A stretch of 64,000 nt of DNA. It comes from Bacteroidales bacterium UBA1735. GTDB taxonomy: Bacteria; Bacteroidota; Bacteroidia; Bacteroidales; Paludibacteraceae. Both the position numbers and the translations under genes were made by a program. The notes beneath the pieces are model-generated. The model was not told where the DNA came from. It saw only the letters and a program-made list of their open reading frames with translations, and did not search any database. The DNA is taken from the NCBI GenBank assembly GCA_002315745.1, contig DCID01000016.1, positions 87,520-151,519 of the forward strand, written 5' to 3'. Positions 27,248 through 37,364 of the stretch are shown piece after piece; position 1 is the stretch's first letter; each line of letters starts with the position of its first letter.

Positions 27248-28081
27248 ATGGCAGCTGTCAATCTCATATTTAGAAGTTTCGGAAGCGGAAGTAGTGGAAA
27301 CTGCTACTACTTAGGTACGAAATATTCCGGTGTCCTTATCGACGCAGGTGTTTCGGCGCGTATGATTCAGAAATTACTGAAGGAGATGGATTTGGATTTG
27401 CGTAATATCATGGCTGTCTTAGTCACCCATGACCATGCGGATCATATCCGTGCCGTCGGTACCTTAGGGGAGAAGTTCCATATTCCTATCTATGCGACTC
27501 ACGAGATCCATGATGGTATTGACCGCAACTATGGTGTCCATGAGAAACTGAAGAATTTCCGTCGTTTCTTTGAGAAAGAGACCGAGTGGGATCTGAACGG
27601 CATGACCATTAACACGTTCACCGTATCTCACGATGCGACCGACTGTGTGGGTTATGTCATCGACTATTGTGGGCAACGGTTTATGATCGCTACAGACTGC
27701 GGTATGCCGAGTGAGAAGATGGAGGAGTACATACGGACGGCTAACCATATCGTGATTGAGGCTAACCACGACGAGCACCTATTGCTCAACGGTTTATACC
27801 CCACTTATCTGAAAGAGCGCATCTTATCCCCCACCGGGCATCAAAGTAACGAGACTTGTGCGGATCTATTGCAACGCAATTACCACGAGGGCTTGCACAA
27901 TATCTTCCTATGCCACCTCTCGCATGAGAATAACACGCCAGAGATAGCCTACTACACCATCACCGAAGCGCTCAAAAAGAAGGGCATACGGATACCGGAA
28001 GATGTGTTTGTCAAGTCGTTGGCACGTACGGAGCCCTCGAAGACTTTTATTTTAGACGATTATCCAAACGTAGAAATATAG
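27248..28081 (+). CDS. MBL-fold metallohydrolase, YycJ/WalJ type
   Basis: Cytoplasmic metallo-beta-lactamase-fold protein of 277 residues. The metal motif is THDHADH, preceded by FGSGSSGNCYYLGT and DAGVSARMIQKLL, the N-terminus of the YycJ/WalJ group (putative single-strand exonucleases or phosphodiesterases). Later ligands are in VSHDATDCVGY and ATDCGMPS. An in-frame GTG one codon earlier is possible, but I chose the ATG. The glycosyltransferase gene starts one base downstream. Confidence 0.9.
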   Translation: MAAVNLIFRSFGSGSSGNCYYLGTKYSGVLIDAGVSARMIQKLLKEMDLDLRNIMAVLVTHDHADHIRAVGTLGEKFHIPIYATHEIHDGIDRNYGVHEKLKNFRRFFEKETEWDLNGMTINTFTVSHDATDCVGYVIDYCGQRFMIATDCGMPSEKMEEYIRTANHIVIEANHDEHLLLNGLYPTYLKERILSPTGHQSNETCADLLQRNYHEGLHNIFLCHLSHENNTPEIAYYTITEALKKKGIRIPEDVFVKSLARTEPSKTFILDDYPNVEI

Positions 28082-28082
28082 T

Positions 28083-28823
28083 ATGGAAAAGAAACTGGTC
28101 ATTATCCCAACGTATAACGAGAAGGAAAACATTGATGCCATTATCCATGCGGTGATGGAGTTGCCCTTGGCATGTCATATCCTCATCATTGATGATGGTT
28201 CGCCCGATGGCACTGCTGATATAGTCAAGGGGTTACAGAAGGAGTTCAAGGATCGTCTCTTCTTAGTGCAGCGTGCTGGCAAGCAAGGTTTAGGCACCGC
28301 CTATATCTGTGGTTTTAAGTGGGCGATTGAGCACCAATATGATTACATCTTCGAGATGGATGCGGACTTCAGTCACAACCCCAATGACCTACTCAAACTA
28401 TACGATGCATGTGCTAATCAGGGAGCCGATGTGGCTATTGGTAGCCGTTACGTGAGTGGGGTAAATGTGGTCAATTGGCCTATGGGACGCGTACTGATGA
28501 GTTACTTCGCTTCGATCTATGTACGCACCGTGTTAGGGGTAGATATCCATGACACGACTGCGGGCTTCAAATGCTACCGCCGTCAGGTATTAGAGACCAT
28601 CGAGTTGGATAAGATACATTTCAAGGGCTATGCCTTCCAAATAGAGATGAAGTTCACCGCCTATAAGTGCGGTTTCAAAGTGGTCGAAGTGCCTATTGTC
28701 TTCGTCAATCGCGTATTGGGCACGAGTAAGATGTCCGGAGGTATCTTCTCCGAAGCATTGCTCGGTGTGATACGCCTCAAAGTGAACTCGTGGTTCAGAA
28801 AATATCCACAGAAGAAAGTTTAG
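28083..28823 (+). CDS. GT2 polyprenol-phosphate mannosyltransferase-like protein
   Basis: Family 2 glycosyltransferase of 246 residues, of the dolichol/polyprenol-phosphate mannose synthase type. It has IPTYNEKENIDAI, the nucleotide-sugar site IIDDGSPDGTADIV, the metal motif MDADFSHNP and GSRYVSG. The C-terminus lacks the two membrane helices found in some relatives. It probably transfers a sugar to a polyprenyl phosphate carrier at the cytoplasmic face. It is cotranscribed with the MBL hydrolase and the M23 peptidase. Confidence 0.92.
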   Translation: MEKKLVIIPTYNEKENIDAIIHAVMELPLACHILIIDDGSPDGTADIVKGLQKEFKDRLFLVQRAGKQGLGTAYICGFKWAIEHQYDYIFEMDADFSHNPNDLLKLYDACANQGADVAIGSRYVSGVNVVNWPMGRVLMSYFASIYVRTVLGVDIHDTTAGFKCYRRQVLETIELDKIHFKGYAFQIEMKFTAYKCGFKVVEVPIVFVNRVLGTSKMSGGIFSEALLGVIRLKVNSWFRKYPQKKV

Positions 28824-28842
28824 AGTTTAGAGGTTAGAGGTT
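28818..28842. repeat. GTTTAGAG-type tandem repeat at the GT2-M23 junction
   Basis: About 3.5 units of a 7-8 bp word (GTTTAGA, GTTTAGAG, GTTAGAG, GTT) run from the last codon of the glycosyltransferase, through its TAG stop, to the ATG of the M23 gene. Confidence 0.8.
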
Positions 28843-30087
28843 ATGGTTTACAGGCGAGAGATTATTATTGGCATCATGATGATAGTGGGGTTAGCGGCTT
28901 GTTCTAAGATACCTGCCTTTCACGAAGAAGCGTCGGTGCGCTATGAGTATGGTTTACCTATTGACTCGTTCCGTATTGATACCGGTTGGGTCAAGAATGG
29001 CGATAACTTAGGTGCCATCTTCAACCGCCTAGGCGCCAGTAAGCAGCAGATCGGTCAGATAACGACGCTGAGTCGCAACGATTTTGATGTACGTTCCATC
29101 CGCCCGGGTAAAGAGTATTTGGCTTTCTATCAAACAGACACCGCCGGAGTAGAGCACCTGTGCTATTGGGTATATAAAAACTCCATCCGCGAGACGACTG
29201 TCCTGCACCTAACTAACCCTATCCATGTCGAGCAACATGTCAAACCCGTGACTTATTACTCCCGCTCGGCGTGTGTATGTATCGAATCGAGTCTATGGAA
29301 TGCGATGGTAGATAATCATCTGCCCATTGACCTCTCGTTAGATTTAAGCGATATCTATGCATGGACCATCGACTTCTTCGGACTGCAAAAAGGCGACTCT
29401 ATCCGTGTTTATTATGACGAGGTTTTTGTTGATTCCACGCGTATCGGTATAGGTAAGATCTATGCCGCCAATTTCTACCATGCCCGCAAGTGGCAGGAGG
29501 CTTATTGGTTCGATTCGTCCGACACGACCTACACGGCTCATCCCACGACCAATCAACCTATCAAAGGATACTTCGATGCCGATGGTAATAGTCTCCGCAA
29601 GGCTTTTCTCAAAGCCCCGCTCAACTATAAGCGTGTATCGTCTAAGTTCACCTATGCCCGCAAGCACCCTATCTATAAGACGGTTCGTCCGCATACAGGT
29701 GTCGATTATGCAGCACCTATGGGTACGCCCGTGGTCAGCATTGGTGATGGTGTAGTGACCTTCAAAGCCTATAAAGGTGGTGGAGGGCACACGATTAAGA
29801 TCAAGCATAACTCTAACTACCAAACCGCCTATCTGCATCTCTCTAAGTATGCCAAAGGTTTAGCCGTCGGTAAGCATGTGAGTCAAGGTGAGGTGATCGG
29901 TTATGTCGGTTCATCGGGTAGTAGCACGGGGCCACATCTCGATTTTAGGGTATGGAAAAACGGGCTTCCTATTGATCCATTAAAAATGGTTAGTCCACCC
30001 GTTCATCCTATTCCTGATGCCTACCGCGATGATTTCAATCGCGTGAAAGCACAGATGCGTCCGTATCTTACTTGCTCCCCAAAATAA
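28843..30087 (+). CDS. M23-family peptidase lipoprotein
   Basis: Protein of 414 residues with a lipoprotein signal (MMIVGLAACSK). An N-terminal part resembling an OapA/LysM-like module (about 45-90, GDNLGAIFNRLG) precedes the LytM domain at about 285-385. The metal sites are HTGVDYAAP and GPHLDFRVW. The second motif has Asp where classical M23 enzymes have the zinc His of H-x-H, a variant I also recall from other Bacteroidetes members. The probable role is peptidoglycan cleavage or its control in the periplasm. The 3' end overlaps the convergent DUF6175 gene by 20 bp. Confidence 0.9.
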   Translation: MVYRREIIIGIMMIVGLAACSKIPAFHEEASVRYEYGLPIDSFRIDTGWVKNGDNLGAIFNRLGASKQQIGQITTLSRNDFDVRSIRPGKEYLAFYQTDTAGVEHLCYWVYKNSIRETTVLHLTNPIHVEQHVKPVTYYSRSACVCIESSLWNAMVDNHLPIDLSLDLSDIYAWTIDFFGLQKGDSIRVYYDEVFVDSTRIGIGKIYAANFYHARKWQEAYWFDSSDTTYTAHPTTNQPIKGYFDADGNSLRKAFLKAPLNYKRVSSKFTYARKHPIYKTVRPHTGVDYAAPMGTPVVSIGDGVVTFKAYKGGGGHTIKIKHNSNYQTAYLHLSKYAKGLAVGKHVSQGEVIGYVGSSGSSTGPHLDFRVWKNGLPIDPLKMVSPPVHPIPDAYRDDFNRVKAQMRPYLTCSPK

Positions 30088-31477
30088 GGAGTATCTCTCC
30101 TAATCCTTTCGAAGACAGATTACTCTCGATGCCGTAGTTCGCATTGAGCATATTCTTGAGGTCACGTGCCCAACGTAAGGGGTCTAAGTCACGACCTTTC
30201 TTATTGACCAATGGGATGCGTACCTGTTCCACCGTCATACGTGTAGCAGCCGGATTGACATCGGGAGATCCGTACTTACCGTTGACCGTATTCTCTGCCA
30301 GCCAGTCTTCAACGATCTCACGCAGTTCCATGCCGTCGTATTCGCTCATGAGTGTCTCATCAAAATCTTTCCATGTCAGGATACGCAACTTAATAGGACG
30401 TCCTTTCTCCACCAAGGTATTGAAATAGGTCACTAAGGTATTGCAGAAAGGATCGAACTGACCTTGTATAGCGGATTCAATGAGTCCGGATACATTGAAG
30501 GTCGAGCTATAATTCACATGACTCGTCGAAGGGGTAACACCGCCGATCACAAAATCGGTATAGGCATCGATGGCACTCATCGTGAAGGTGAGCGTCTTGA
30601 GGCTACCGCCTCGCATCTCATTCTCGTTCCAATCGATTTCGATCCATATATCAGCCTTTGCCACCCGACGTAACTGGTCAATGGGGGACTCGGTGATCGA
30701 TTCGCCATACTCGATGCTCTTCAATACTTGTTCTTCGCGAGCATCGTTTTTAAGCGAAGCGAGTGCCGAAGATAGGTTCTTCACCTCAAAACCACGTTTG
30801 ACTAAGCGAGAATTGATGGCAGCCATGGCTTGCACTAAGTCGCTATTCTCCATGATGGCACGATCATAATCGGGGAACGATTCTTCTTGACCATTCACCA
30901 TCTCTTTTTTCACACATTGGCGGTTGAAGCAATAAACGTTGCTTGGCACAACCATGATGGTCGGCATCTTACCTACGACCACATTGGCGGGTTCGATGAT
31001 GCCATCTGCCTCTAAGCGTTTGCGTAACTGGTCGATCATCACCACGACGGTCACGCCGATCTTATACTGTTTTCCCACCTTCACAATCTGGTCAGGGATA
31101 CCGTTATTGATCTCGGTCACATAGCGCTGATACGCGCCACCATCTGCAAAGAAAGTAGCGAAATACGCTGCTTGGTTCTGCTCCACAGCGGGATCATTGA
31201 TCAACGGATCACGGCCGATGATCTGACTACCATCATTGGAGGATGCATACCCCTTAAAGAGGATACCATGCACCGCATTCTTAGCGGCTTGACCAATAGC
31301 CAAATCGGCTTTTTTGGAATAAGACCACACCCGTACAATAGCCGAACCTTCGGCGGCTTGACCTACGGCAGGTTGGATCTCATAATTCCAGTTAGCGACT
31401 GCGTCAGGCTGACATTTTGCCCAACCAAAACTCATCGATAGTAGCGCACTGGCTACCAAACACATTAGTTTTTTCAT
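30068..31477 (-). CDS. DUF6175-family secreted protein
   Basis: Protein of 469 residues with a signal peptide (MKKLMCLVASALLSMSFGWAK). Residues 175-469 match the DUF6175 pattern I recall from Bacteroides: PTIMVVPS, SALASLKN, ESPIDQLRRVAKADIWIEI, YDGMELREIVEDWL, EQVRIPL and a final LGEILLILG. The family's function is not known. The N-terminal 150 residues, around SAIVRVWSYSKKADLAIGQA, look like a second domain. It is the last gene of the AraC-led unit 34853-30068 and lies 24 bp after the preceding gene. Confidence 0.8.
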   Translation of the reverse strand: MKKLMCLVASALLSMSFGWAKCQPDAVANWNYEIQPAVGQAAEGSAIVRVWSYSKKADLAIGQAAKNAVHGILFKGYASSNDGSQIIGRDPLINDPAVEQNQAAYFATFFADGGAYQRYVTEINNGIPDQIVKVGKQYKIGVTVVVMIDQLRKRLEADGIIEPANVVVGKMPTIMVVPSNVYCFNRQCVKKEMVNGQEESFPDYDRAIMENSDLVQAMAAINSRLVKRGFEVKNLSSALASLKNDAREEQVLKSIEYGESITESPIDQLRRVAKADIWIEIDWNENEMRGGSLKTLTFTMSAIDAYTDFVIGGVTPSTSHVNYSSTFNVSGLIESAIQGQFDPFCNTLVTYFNTLVEKGRPIKLRILTWKDFDETLMSEYDGMELREIVEDWLAENTVNGKYGSPDVNPAATRMTVEQVRIPLVNKKGRDLDPLRWARDLKNMLNANYGIESNLSSKGLGEILLILGSK

Positions 31478-31501
31478 AATGACACCTTATTATATATATA
31501 T

Positions 31502-32809
31502 TTATATTTCTCGAATGATCATTCCCTTCGTAATCTGTTTCGTGGTACTGCCCACTAACTTGAACAGCGTCCCTTCTACCGCCACATCCACATCGTTCTC
31601 CATCATGGCATTGAAGCGATTATCCCATATTTGGTTCTTGACAGGTCGTATCAGCGCCACCCGGCTATACACCACACGTCCTTTCTCTAACTTAGCCTCC
31701 AAGACCTCAAAAGTGGAGTTATCGCGTATTCCCTCTTTCTGTCCAACCAATGCTCGGTATCCGATCTGTTTGCCCTTACTATCACATTCCACGGTAGTGA
31801 TAGGCGTATTGATGCGGAAGTCTGCAAACTGATGTTGCAGTTCGGCAATGTTATTATCGAGCGAACGGCATGTGATGAGTTCCAATAACTCTGTACGGTC
31901 ATATTTGCCTTTCGTTTGTGTCTTCTCGTACACGGCAGATGCTTCGCCTAAGTAATGTACTTTGAATAGCGTACTATCTCGGAGGAAAGCCTTGACTTTT
32001 TCGGGATTAGTGGTTTGGGTGTAATAGGTGGAATAGAAATAGTTCGATATATCTTCATTCCACTCCAACTGGTAGAGGTAACTGTGGGTAAAGACCTTAA
32101 ATCCCATGAAACTGTCAGCTATATTACCGGCTACCTCTGCCACCCTATTGCCTAAGTTTCCACCTACGAGGGCATCAAAGACTGCTCCCAACACATTGAG
32201 TGTAGTCTTAGCCGCCTCGGCGCGTTGTTCTGCGGTGATATAGGTCATATCACTCACCAGCACAAACGAATGGCGGAGCATATCCTCACTAATATTACGT
32301 ATCGCCGACACACCCTCTGCGGTATAGCGAAGTTTATCGACATCACTGACCGTAGCGTTATAGTCGCTTCGTTCCTCTAACAGGGCGGTGGAGAACGTGA
32401 TGTTCTGCAAACTATCTCCTTGCATATTGAACCATTTAGCCACCATTCGTTTCCCTATCTCCGCTTCGTTTAGTAGGCGTTCTATAGCTCTGGCATTCGC
32501 TTCCTTCTCGGAGGCAGATAGCACCAAACTACTGCCATAGGATTGGCGATGCAATCCATCTCCCGCATGCCCGGACACGCCCTTCACTTTGGCGTTATCA
32601 ATCACCCGCAGTCCCACGGGATGACTATCATATTTCTCCAAGTCTGGTAACTTATCGAATATCTTGAACACATCGTATCCAAACTCGTCCTCGGGATGGT
32701 AGATCATCATGTTGGTCACCGCATTACGATAGTACGGCGTCACGGTGCGATTTTGCGCCATGACACTGAGCGAAACACATAATATGATACACACGCCTAT
32801 CTTTCTCAT
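31502..32809 (-). CDS. Secreted protein of unknown function
   Basis: Protein of 435 residues with a signal peptide (MRKIGVCIILCVSLSVMAQ). The start at 32809 overlaps the collagen-like gene stop in an ATGA; the longer in-frame extension reads the upstream gene in another frame. The middle is mostly helical. The C-terminal 110 residues (TPITTVECDSKGKQIGYRAL, GQKEGIRDNSTFEVLEAKLE, IWDNRFNA, GMIIREI) form a beta-rich domain that I have seen in unnamed Bacteroides proteins. I cannot assign a function. It probably works with its secreted operon partners. Confidence 0.78.
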   Translation of the reverse strand: MRKIGVCIILCVSLSVMAQNRTVTPYYRNAVTNMMIYHPEDEFGYDVFKIFDKLPDLEKYDSHPVGLRVIDNAKVKGVSGHAGDGLHRQSYGSSLVLSASEKEANARAIERLLNEAEIGKRMVAKWFNMQGDSLQNITFSTALLEERSDYNATVSDVDKLRYTAEGVSAIRNISEDMLRHSFVLVSDMTYITAEQRAEAAKTTLNVLGAVFDALVGGNLGNRVAEVAGNIADSFMGFKVFTHSYLYQLEWNEDISNYFYSTYYTQTTNPEKVKAFLRDSTLFKVHYLGEASAVYEKTQTKGKYDRTELLELITCRSLDNNIAELQHQFADFRINTPITTVECDSKGKQIGYRALVGQKEGIRDNSTFEVLEAKLEKGRVVYSRVALIRPVKNQIWDNRFNAMMENDVDVAVEGTLFKLVGSTTKQITKGMIIREI

Positions 32810-34017
32810 AGTTCTACCACCTCTTCGTATAATGATTTGGCATCCACCTCTATAAACAAGAAGTCGCCTCGTTTGCCATTGGCACCATCGCGACCATTGG
32901 CACCATCGGGTGCACATCCGTATGCACCACTACCGCGGCCATGCATACCTCCTCGGCCGCCTTTTCCTCCTTTACCGCCCTGTCCACCTTCCACCATCGG
33001 GGTGATTAAAGATACACCATCTATGGCGGTCAGTTGGTGACCTAAACAGAAGAGGAAGGAACTACCATTCGTACCCGGTTCACCCGGTTCGCCCGGATAA
33101 CCAGGCGTACCACGCGTACCTGCACGATAATGGCGTTTGCCATCGGAGTCCGTCCAACTATATTCGTTGAGACCATTGGATCCATTCAGGCCCTTACGGC
33201 CATCGGCACCATCCTCACCATCTCCCGCCAAAGTAAGAGGCAGAGACACGACCTCAAAGATTTTCGTCTTGAGATTGAGCAGCAGCGCTAATGTCGTATC
33301 CTGCGTGCGAGTCAATCGTTCGAGACAGTAGGCAGCATCATCCTGGGTGAACGAGATCTCATTGCGCCACTCCAGATGCAGATCGAACACATACTTAACG
33401 CCCGAGGAGCGATGGGTGCACGTCAACTTATACTCCCACGGATAGAGCCCTCGTGCGATATCCAAAACGGGCGCTATCACCTCGATATGATTACCACTGA
33501 TACGGAAGACGCTGCTATCCGCCGATAGCACAAAATCCGCCATGTTACAGGGGTTATTCTTCTTATTATATATAAGGAGTGAATGATCATCCCCTAACAA
33601 GGCATACGACAGACGATCTTTTTTGATATTAAACTTCGCTTGTTTGGTTCCGGGCAGTTCATGTCCATGCGACGTATTGCGCAGTATGAGTTGGGGGATC
33701 AGGATACGATAACTGCCTTCTTTAGGCATTTGTATGGTCCATTCTTCTCCTTTGCGAACGATGAACCGTTGTTCATTGACCATCACCTCATCGCTCACAA
33801 CCTTCATCATCCCGTCTGAGCGCACGAACTTACGCTGTTTCTCCAGATTGAGTAATGCCAATCGTTTAGCCCATGCGGGTGGTAGTGGTGCATCTTCCGT
33901 GACAGCCTCGGGCACAGGGCGCATCACATCCGTGATGGCTTGACCATCACAGACGATAGGCAGTGTCCAGCATACGGCGAACAGAACCATCCAACGAACG
34001 AAACGGTGTATTAGCAT
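32806..34017 (-). CDS. Secreted protein with collagen-like Gly-X-Y repeats
   Basis: Protein of 403 residues with a signal peptide (cleavage near CDGQ). Residues up to about 260 form a beta-rich globular part. From about 265 on, Gly-X-Y triplets appear in blocks: GEDGADGRKGLNGSNGL, GTRGTPGYPGEPGEPG, GGQGGKGGKGGRGGMHGRGS and GANGRDGANGKRGD. The blocks are interrupted by non-collagen segments, and a folded tail ends VDAKSLYEEVVEL. The protein could trimerise and act at the surface. It is translationally coupled to the AraC regulator upstream and to the next gene (overlaps of 7 and 4 bp). Confidence 0.85.
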   Translation of the reverse strand: MLIHRFVRWMVLFAVCWTLPIVCDGQAITDVMRPVPEAVTEDAPLPPAWAKRLALLNLEKQRKFVRSDGMMKVVSDEVMVNEQRFIVRKGEEWTIQMPKEGSYRILIPQLILRNTSHGHELPGTKQAKFNIKKDRLSYALLGDDHSLLIYNKKNNPCNMADFVLSADSSVFRISGNHIEVIAPVLDIARGLYPWEYKLTCTHRSSGVKYVFDLHLEWRNEISFTQDDAAYCLERLTRTQDTTLALLLNLKTKIFEVVSLPLTLAGDGEDGADGRKGLNGSNGLNEYSWTDSDGKRHYRAGTRGTPGYPGEPGEPGTNGSSFLFCLGHQLTAIDGVSLITPMVEGGQGGKGGKGGRGGMHGRGSGAYGCAPDGANGRDGANGKRGDFLFIEVDAKSLYEEVVEL

Positions 34018-34853
34018 GAGGAGGCGCGGTAAACTTTAGGGGTTACTCCTATATGGGTCTTAAAGAATCGATTAAAGAAAGCCACATTATCAAATCCTAA
34101 GGACAAAGCAATCTCCTTGATCTGCAACGAGGTAAGTTTCAACTGTGCCTTAGCATCCGTCAAGATAGCATCATTAATGATATCCGCCGCTGTTCGTTCA
34201 CTCGCCGAACGAATAGTCGAACATAGGTGCGGCAAAGTGATACGCATCGCTTCGGCATATTGGGACACATGATGCCACTCCTGATAATGTTTCAGTACCA
34301 GTTGGCAATAATCCTGATAGATCTCTGTACGCCGATCTTGCGGCCGCATCACATAATCGTCCGCGGACTTCGCATAGGCGGCATAGGCCGTTTGTAGCAA
34401 ATTAAAGACATGTACCATCTTCTCCGACGTGAGCATTGAGGGCTCCACGTTACTGGCTTTGACTAAGGCATTGTACATATCCACGAGCACTTCTCCACGT
34501 TCCGCACCCACACTCACAATAGGAGTGCGCAACTGCAATGCAGTAAGCGACATACGGTTACCAAACGTGTTCTTCTCCAAGAACGAGGAGGAGAACAGGA
34601 TATAATACACCAAGGCATCCTCCGAGAACTCGTGAATAAGCAGGAAACTGCCGGGTTCGAGCAGTAGCACGTCATGTTTAGTAAACGAATATTCGGTGAT
34701 GTTAATCGTTGCACGCGCCGAACCACGCACCATGTAGGCATACACACCGCATTGTATTTTGCACGGGAAACGACCATATTCGTTCATCACTTTACCACTG
34801 GCATCGCCAATGAGGTAATCTACGGGGCAATCTAATAAAGGTATATTCTCCAT
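34011..34853 (-). CDS. AraC-family transcriptional regulator
   Basis: Protein of 280 residues with an N-terminal cupin-like sensing domain (about 20-130). The C-terminal AraC double helix-turn-helix (about 185-280) shows LTSLQIKEIALSLGFDNVAF and FFKTHIGVTPKVYR. The gene overlaps by 7 bp the collagen-like gene, which with the two genes after it is its likely target. The ligand is unknown. smpB is upstream with a 20-bp gap that contains an AAAATTT-type repeat. Confidence 0.92.
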   Translation of the reverse strand: MENIPLLDCPVDYLIGDASGKVMNEYGRFPCKIQCGVYAYMVRGSARATINITEYSFTKHDVLLLEPGSFLLIHEFSEDALVYYILFSSSFLEKNTFGNRMSLTALQLRTPIVSVGAERGEVLVDMYNALVKASNVEPSMLTSEKMVHVFNLLQTAYAAYAKSADDYVMRPQDRRTEIYQDYCQLVLKHYQEWHHVSQYAEAMRITLPHLCSTIRSASERTAADIINDAILTDAKAQLKLTSLQIKEIALSLGFDNVAFFNRFFKTHIGVTPKVYRASSC

Positions 34854-34873
34854 TCCAATTGAAAATTTGAAAA

Positions 34874-35326
34874 TTATAACAGGTGGCGCTCCATTTCGCG
34901 GCGCAAGTCATTCTCGCGGATAGACTGGCGTTTGTCGTAGTCATGTTTACCCTGACACAGGCCTATCTCCATCTTGGCGAGTCCTTTCTCGTTGATAAAG
35001 AGCCGCAGCGGGATAATCGTTTTACCCGTCTCTCTGGTTTGCCGCGCTAACTTACGCAACTCTTTGCGGGTGAGCAGCAGTTTGCGATCGCGCTTGGCTT
35101 CGTGGTTAGCATACGAGCCGAACTGATAGGGTGCGATATGCATCTGTTTCACCCACAACTCGTTACCTTGGAAGATACAGTACGTATCCACCAACGACGC
35201 TTTGGCATCCCGTATCGACTTGATCTCTGTGCCATACAACTGAATACCAGCCGTATAGCGATCTAAGATCGTGTAGTCAAACGTTGCACGCTTGTTCTTT
35301 ATATTGACATCGGATTTTATGTGCAT
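34874..35326 (-). CDS. smpB: SsrA-binding protein SmpB
   Basis: SmpB of 150 residues, the partner of tmRNA in rescue of stalled ribosomes. Motifs are [53 protein letters not shown] and [20 protein letters not shown]. The length is normal. No ssrA gene was found nearby. It is one base past the M13 peptidase stop and so probably part of the same transcript. Confidence 0.97.
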   Translation of the reverse strand: MHIKSDVNIKNKRATFDYTILDRYTAGIQLYGTEIKSIRDAKASLVDTYCIFQGNELWVKQMHIAPYQFGSYANHEAKRDRKLLLTRKELRKLARQTRETGKTIIPLRLFINEKGLAKMEIGLCQGKHDYDKRQSIRENDLRREMERHLL

Positions 35327-35327
35327 C

Positions 35328-37340
35328 TTACCAGATATGTACTCGTTTGTCGGGTGCCAGATACATCGGGCTCTCCTCCGTCACACCCCATGCCTCGTAC
35401 CACGCACCTATATGCGGCAGGGCGCCATTGACACGCCAGCGACCTAAGGAGTGTGGGTCAGACTTGGTGCGTTGCAGTATCTCTTCGGGACGGATATTGC
35501 CCGCCCATACATTGGCATAGGCGAGGAAGAAACGCTGCTCGGGCGTTAACCCATCCACCATCACCAGACGCTTACTTTCTGCTTTGCTCTTCTCGTTGTT
35601 TTGGAAGGCTTGGAAGGATATTTGTAATCCACCATGATCGGCGATGTTCTCACCCAAGGTGAAGGCACCATTGGCATGTACGCCAGGGGCAACTTCGATA
35701 CCATTGAAGTACTCCTCCATCACTTTGGTGCGTGCATCAAAGGCGGCTTTGTCTTCTGCTGTCCACCAGTTATTGAGGTTACCATCCTTATCGAATTGAC
35801 AACCTTGATCATCGAAGCCGTGGGTCATCTCGTGACCAATGACCACACCGATCGCCCCGTAGTTGAAGGCATCGTCGGCACTCATATCGAAGAACGGATA
35901 TTGCAGGATGCCTGCCGGGAAGCATATCTCGTTGGTCGAAGGATTATAATACGCATTCACGGTCTGCGGGGTCATGTACCACTTATCTTTATCCACCGGC
36001 TGGTCGAGGAAACTAAGCGAATAAGCCTGCTCGAACTTGACCGCCCGTTGGATGTTCTCGTAATACGACAAAGTCGGATCTATATCTAAGTCCGTATAGT
36101 CGCGCCACTTATCGGGATAACCGATCTTAATGGTGAAGACCGCCAGTTTCTCCAACGCTTTGGCTTTGGTAGCATCCGACATCCAATCGAGTGCCGCAAT
36201 ACGCTCGCCCAAGGATGCCTGCAAGTTCTTCACCAATGCCAACATACGTTGCTTGTTCTCCTCTGGGAAATATTTTTTCACATACATCTGTCCTACGGCT
36301 TCGCCCAGCACGCCATTGACCACATGCACCGCACGTTTCCAACGGGGTGAAGGCTCTTCCCTACCCGACAGCACACGCCCGTAGAAGTCGAAGTTCGCCA
36401 TATACAGTTCGTCCGACAGATAGTCCGCAGCGCCATCCATCACTTGCCACATCAGCAGCACCTTGATATCTTCGAGAGGTTCGTCAGCCAACATCTTCCC
36501 AACCTCTTGCAGGTGCGCAATCTGACCTACGGACAAGGAGTCCGTCGATATCTGCATGGCATCCATATACACTTTCCAGTCAATCTGAGGCACTAACTGC
36601 TGCAAGTGAGCAACAGACATCTTATTGTAGTTACGTACCGGGTCACGCAGTTCCACATTGCTCAACGCGGCTTTGGCAAGACGTGTCTCCAGACGCAGAA
36701 TAACCTTTGCCGATTCGGCACCATCGATATAGCCGAAGATCTCGAACACGCGCTCGATATGCTTCACATACGCCTCACGGATAGACTTCGTATGTTCATC
36801 GTTCTCCAAGTAGTACTCGCGCTCGCCTAAGGCATAACCTGCCTGATACTCATTGAGGATGTTCATCGACGAGTTCGCCGCATCCGCATCCACATACAGG
36901 GCAAAGAGTCCAAACTCCATCGCACCCCCTAAGAGTGCCGACAACTCGCTACGATCACGCACCGCTTGAATCTTCTCCAGCGTGGGGAACACCGGCTGCA
37001 CACCTATCTCGTTACGGCGAGTGCTATCCATGGACAGGTTATAGAGGTCGCCTATTTTCTGCGCCACCGAACCACGCTCATGCTTTGTCTCTGCCAACGA
37101 CGTGATCAGTCCATTCACTTGCTCCAGGTTATTGAGTCCCAGTTTATCGAACGAACCAAAGCGGCTATACTCCGCTGGGAGAGGGTTATTCTTCATCCAT
37201 CCGCCACAAGCATACTGGTAGAAATCGTTTTGTGCCACCGCCGTGGTATCTAAGTTATCGAGCACAATGCCCGTCGTTTGTGTTTTGTTACAAGCTGTCA
37301 TCATCGCTACTAAAGCCACTAAATAAATAAAATGTTTCAT
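35328..37340 (-). CDS. M13-family (neprilysin/PepO-like) metallopeptidase lipoprotein
   Basis: Zinc endopeptidase of 670 residues. The zinc motif is HEMTH in [14 protein letters not shown], and the third ligand Glu is in [11 protein letters not shown]. The substrate-binding [18 protein letters not shown] is also typical. A lipoprotein signal is present ([13 protein letters not shown]), so it is anchored in the envelope. It cleaves small peptides and is full length for the family. It is located between the outer-membrane barrel gene and smpB. Confidence 0.94.
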   Translation of the reverse strand: MKHFIYLVALVAMMTACNKTQTTGIVLDNLDTTAVAQNDFYQYACGGWMKNNPLPAEYSRFGSFDKLGLNNLEQVNGLITSLAETKHERGSVAQKIGDLYNLSMDSTRRNEIGVQPVFPTLEKIQAVRDRSELSALLGGAMEFGLFALYVDADAANSSMNILNEYQAGYALGEREYYLENDEHTKSIREAYVKHIERVFEIFGYIDGAESAKVILRLETRLAKAALSNVELRDPVRNYNKMSVAHLQQLVPQIDWKVYMDAMQISTDSLSVGQIAHLQEVGKMLADEPLEDIKVLLMWQVMDGAADYLSDELYMANFDFYGRVLSGREEPSPRWKRAVHVVNGVLGEAVGQMYVKKYFPEENKQRMLALVKNLQASLGERIAALDWMSDATKAKALEKLAVFTIKIGYPDKWRDYTDLDIDPTLSYYENIQRAVKFEQAYSLSFLDQPVDKDKWYMTPQTVNAYYNPSTNEICFPAGILQYPFFDMSADDAFNYGAIGVVIGHEMTHGFDDQGCQFDKDGNLNNWWTAEDKAAFDARTKVMEEYFNGIEVAPGVHANGAFTLGENIADHGGLQISFQAFQNNEKSKAESKRLVMVDGLTPEQRFFLAYANVWAGNIRPEEILQRTKSDPHSLGRWRVNGALPHIGAWYEAWGVTEESPMYLAPDKRVHIW

Positions 37341-37364
37341 TATCGTATAAAAAAATAAAATATT

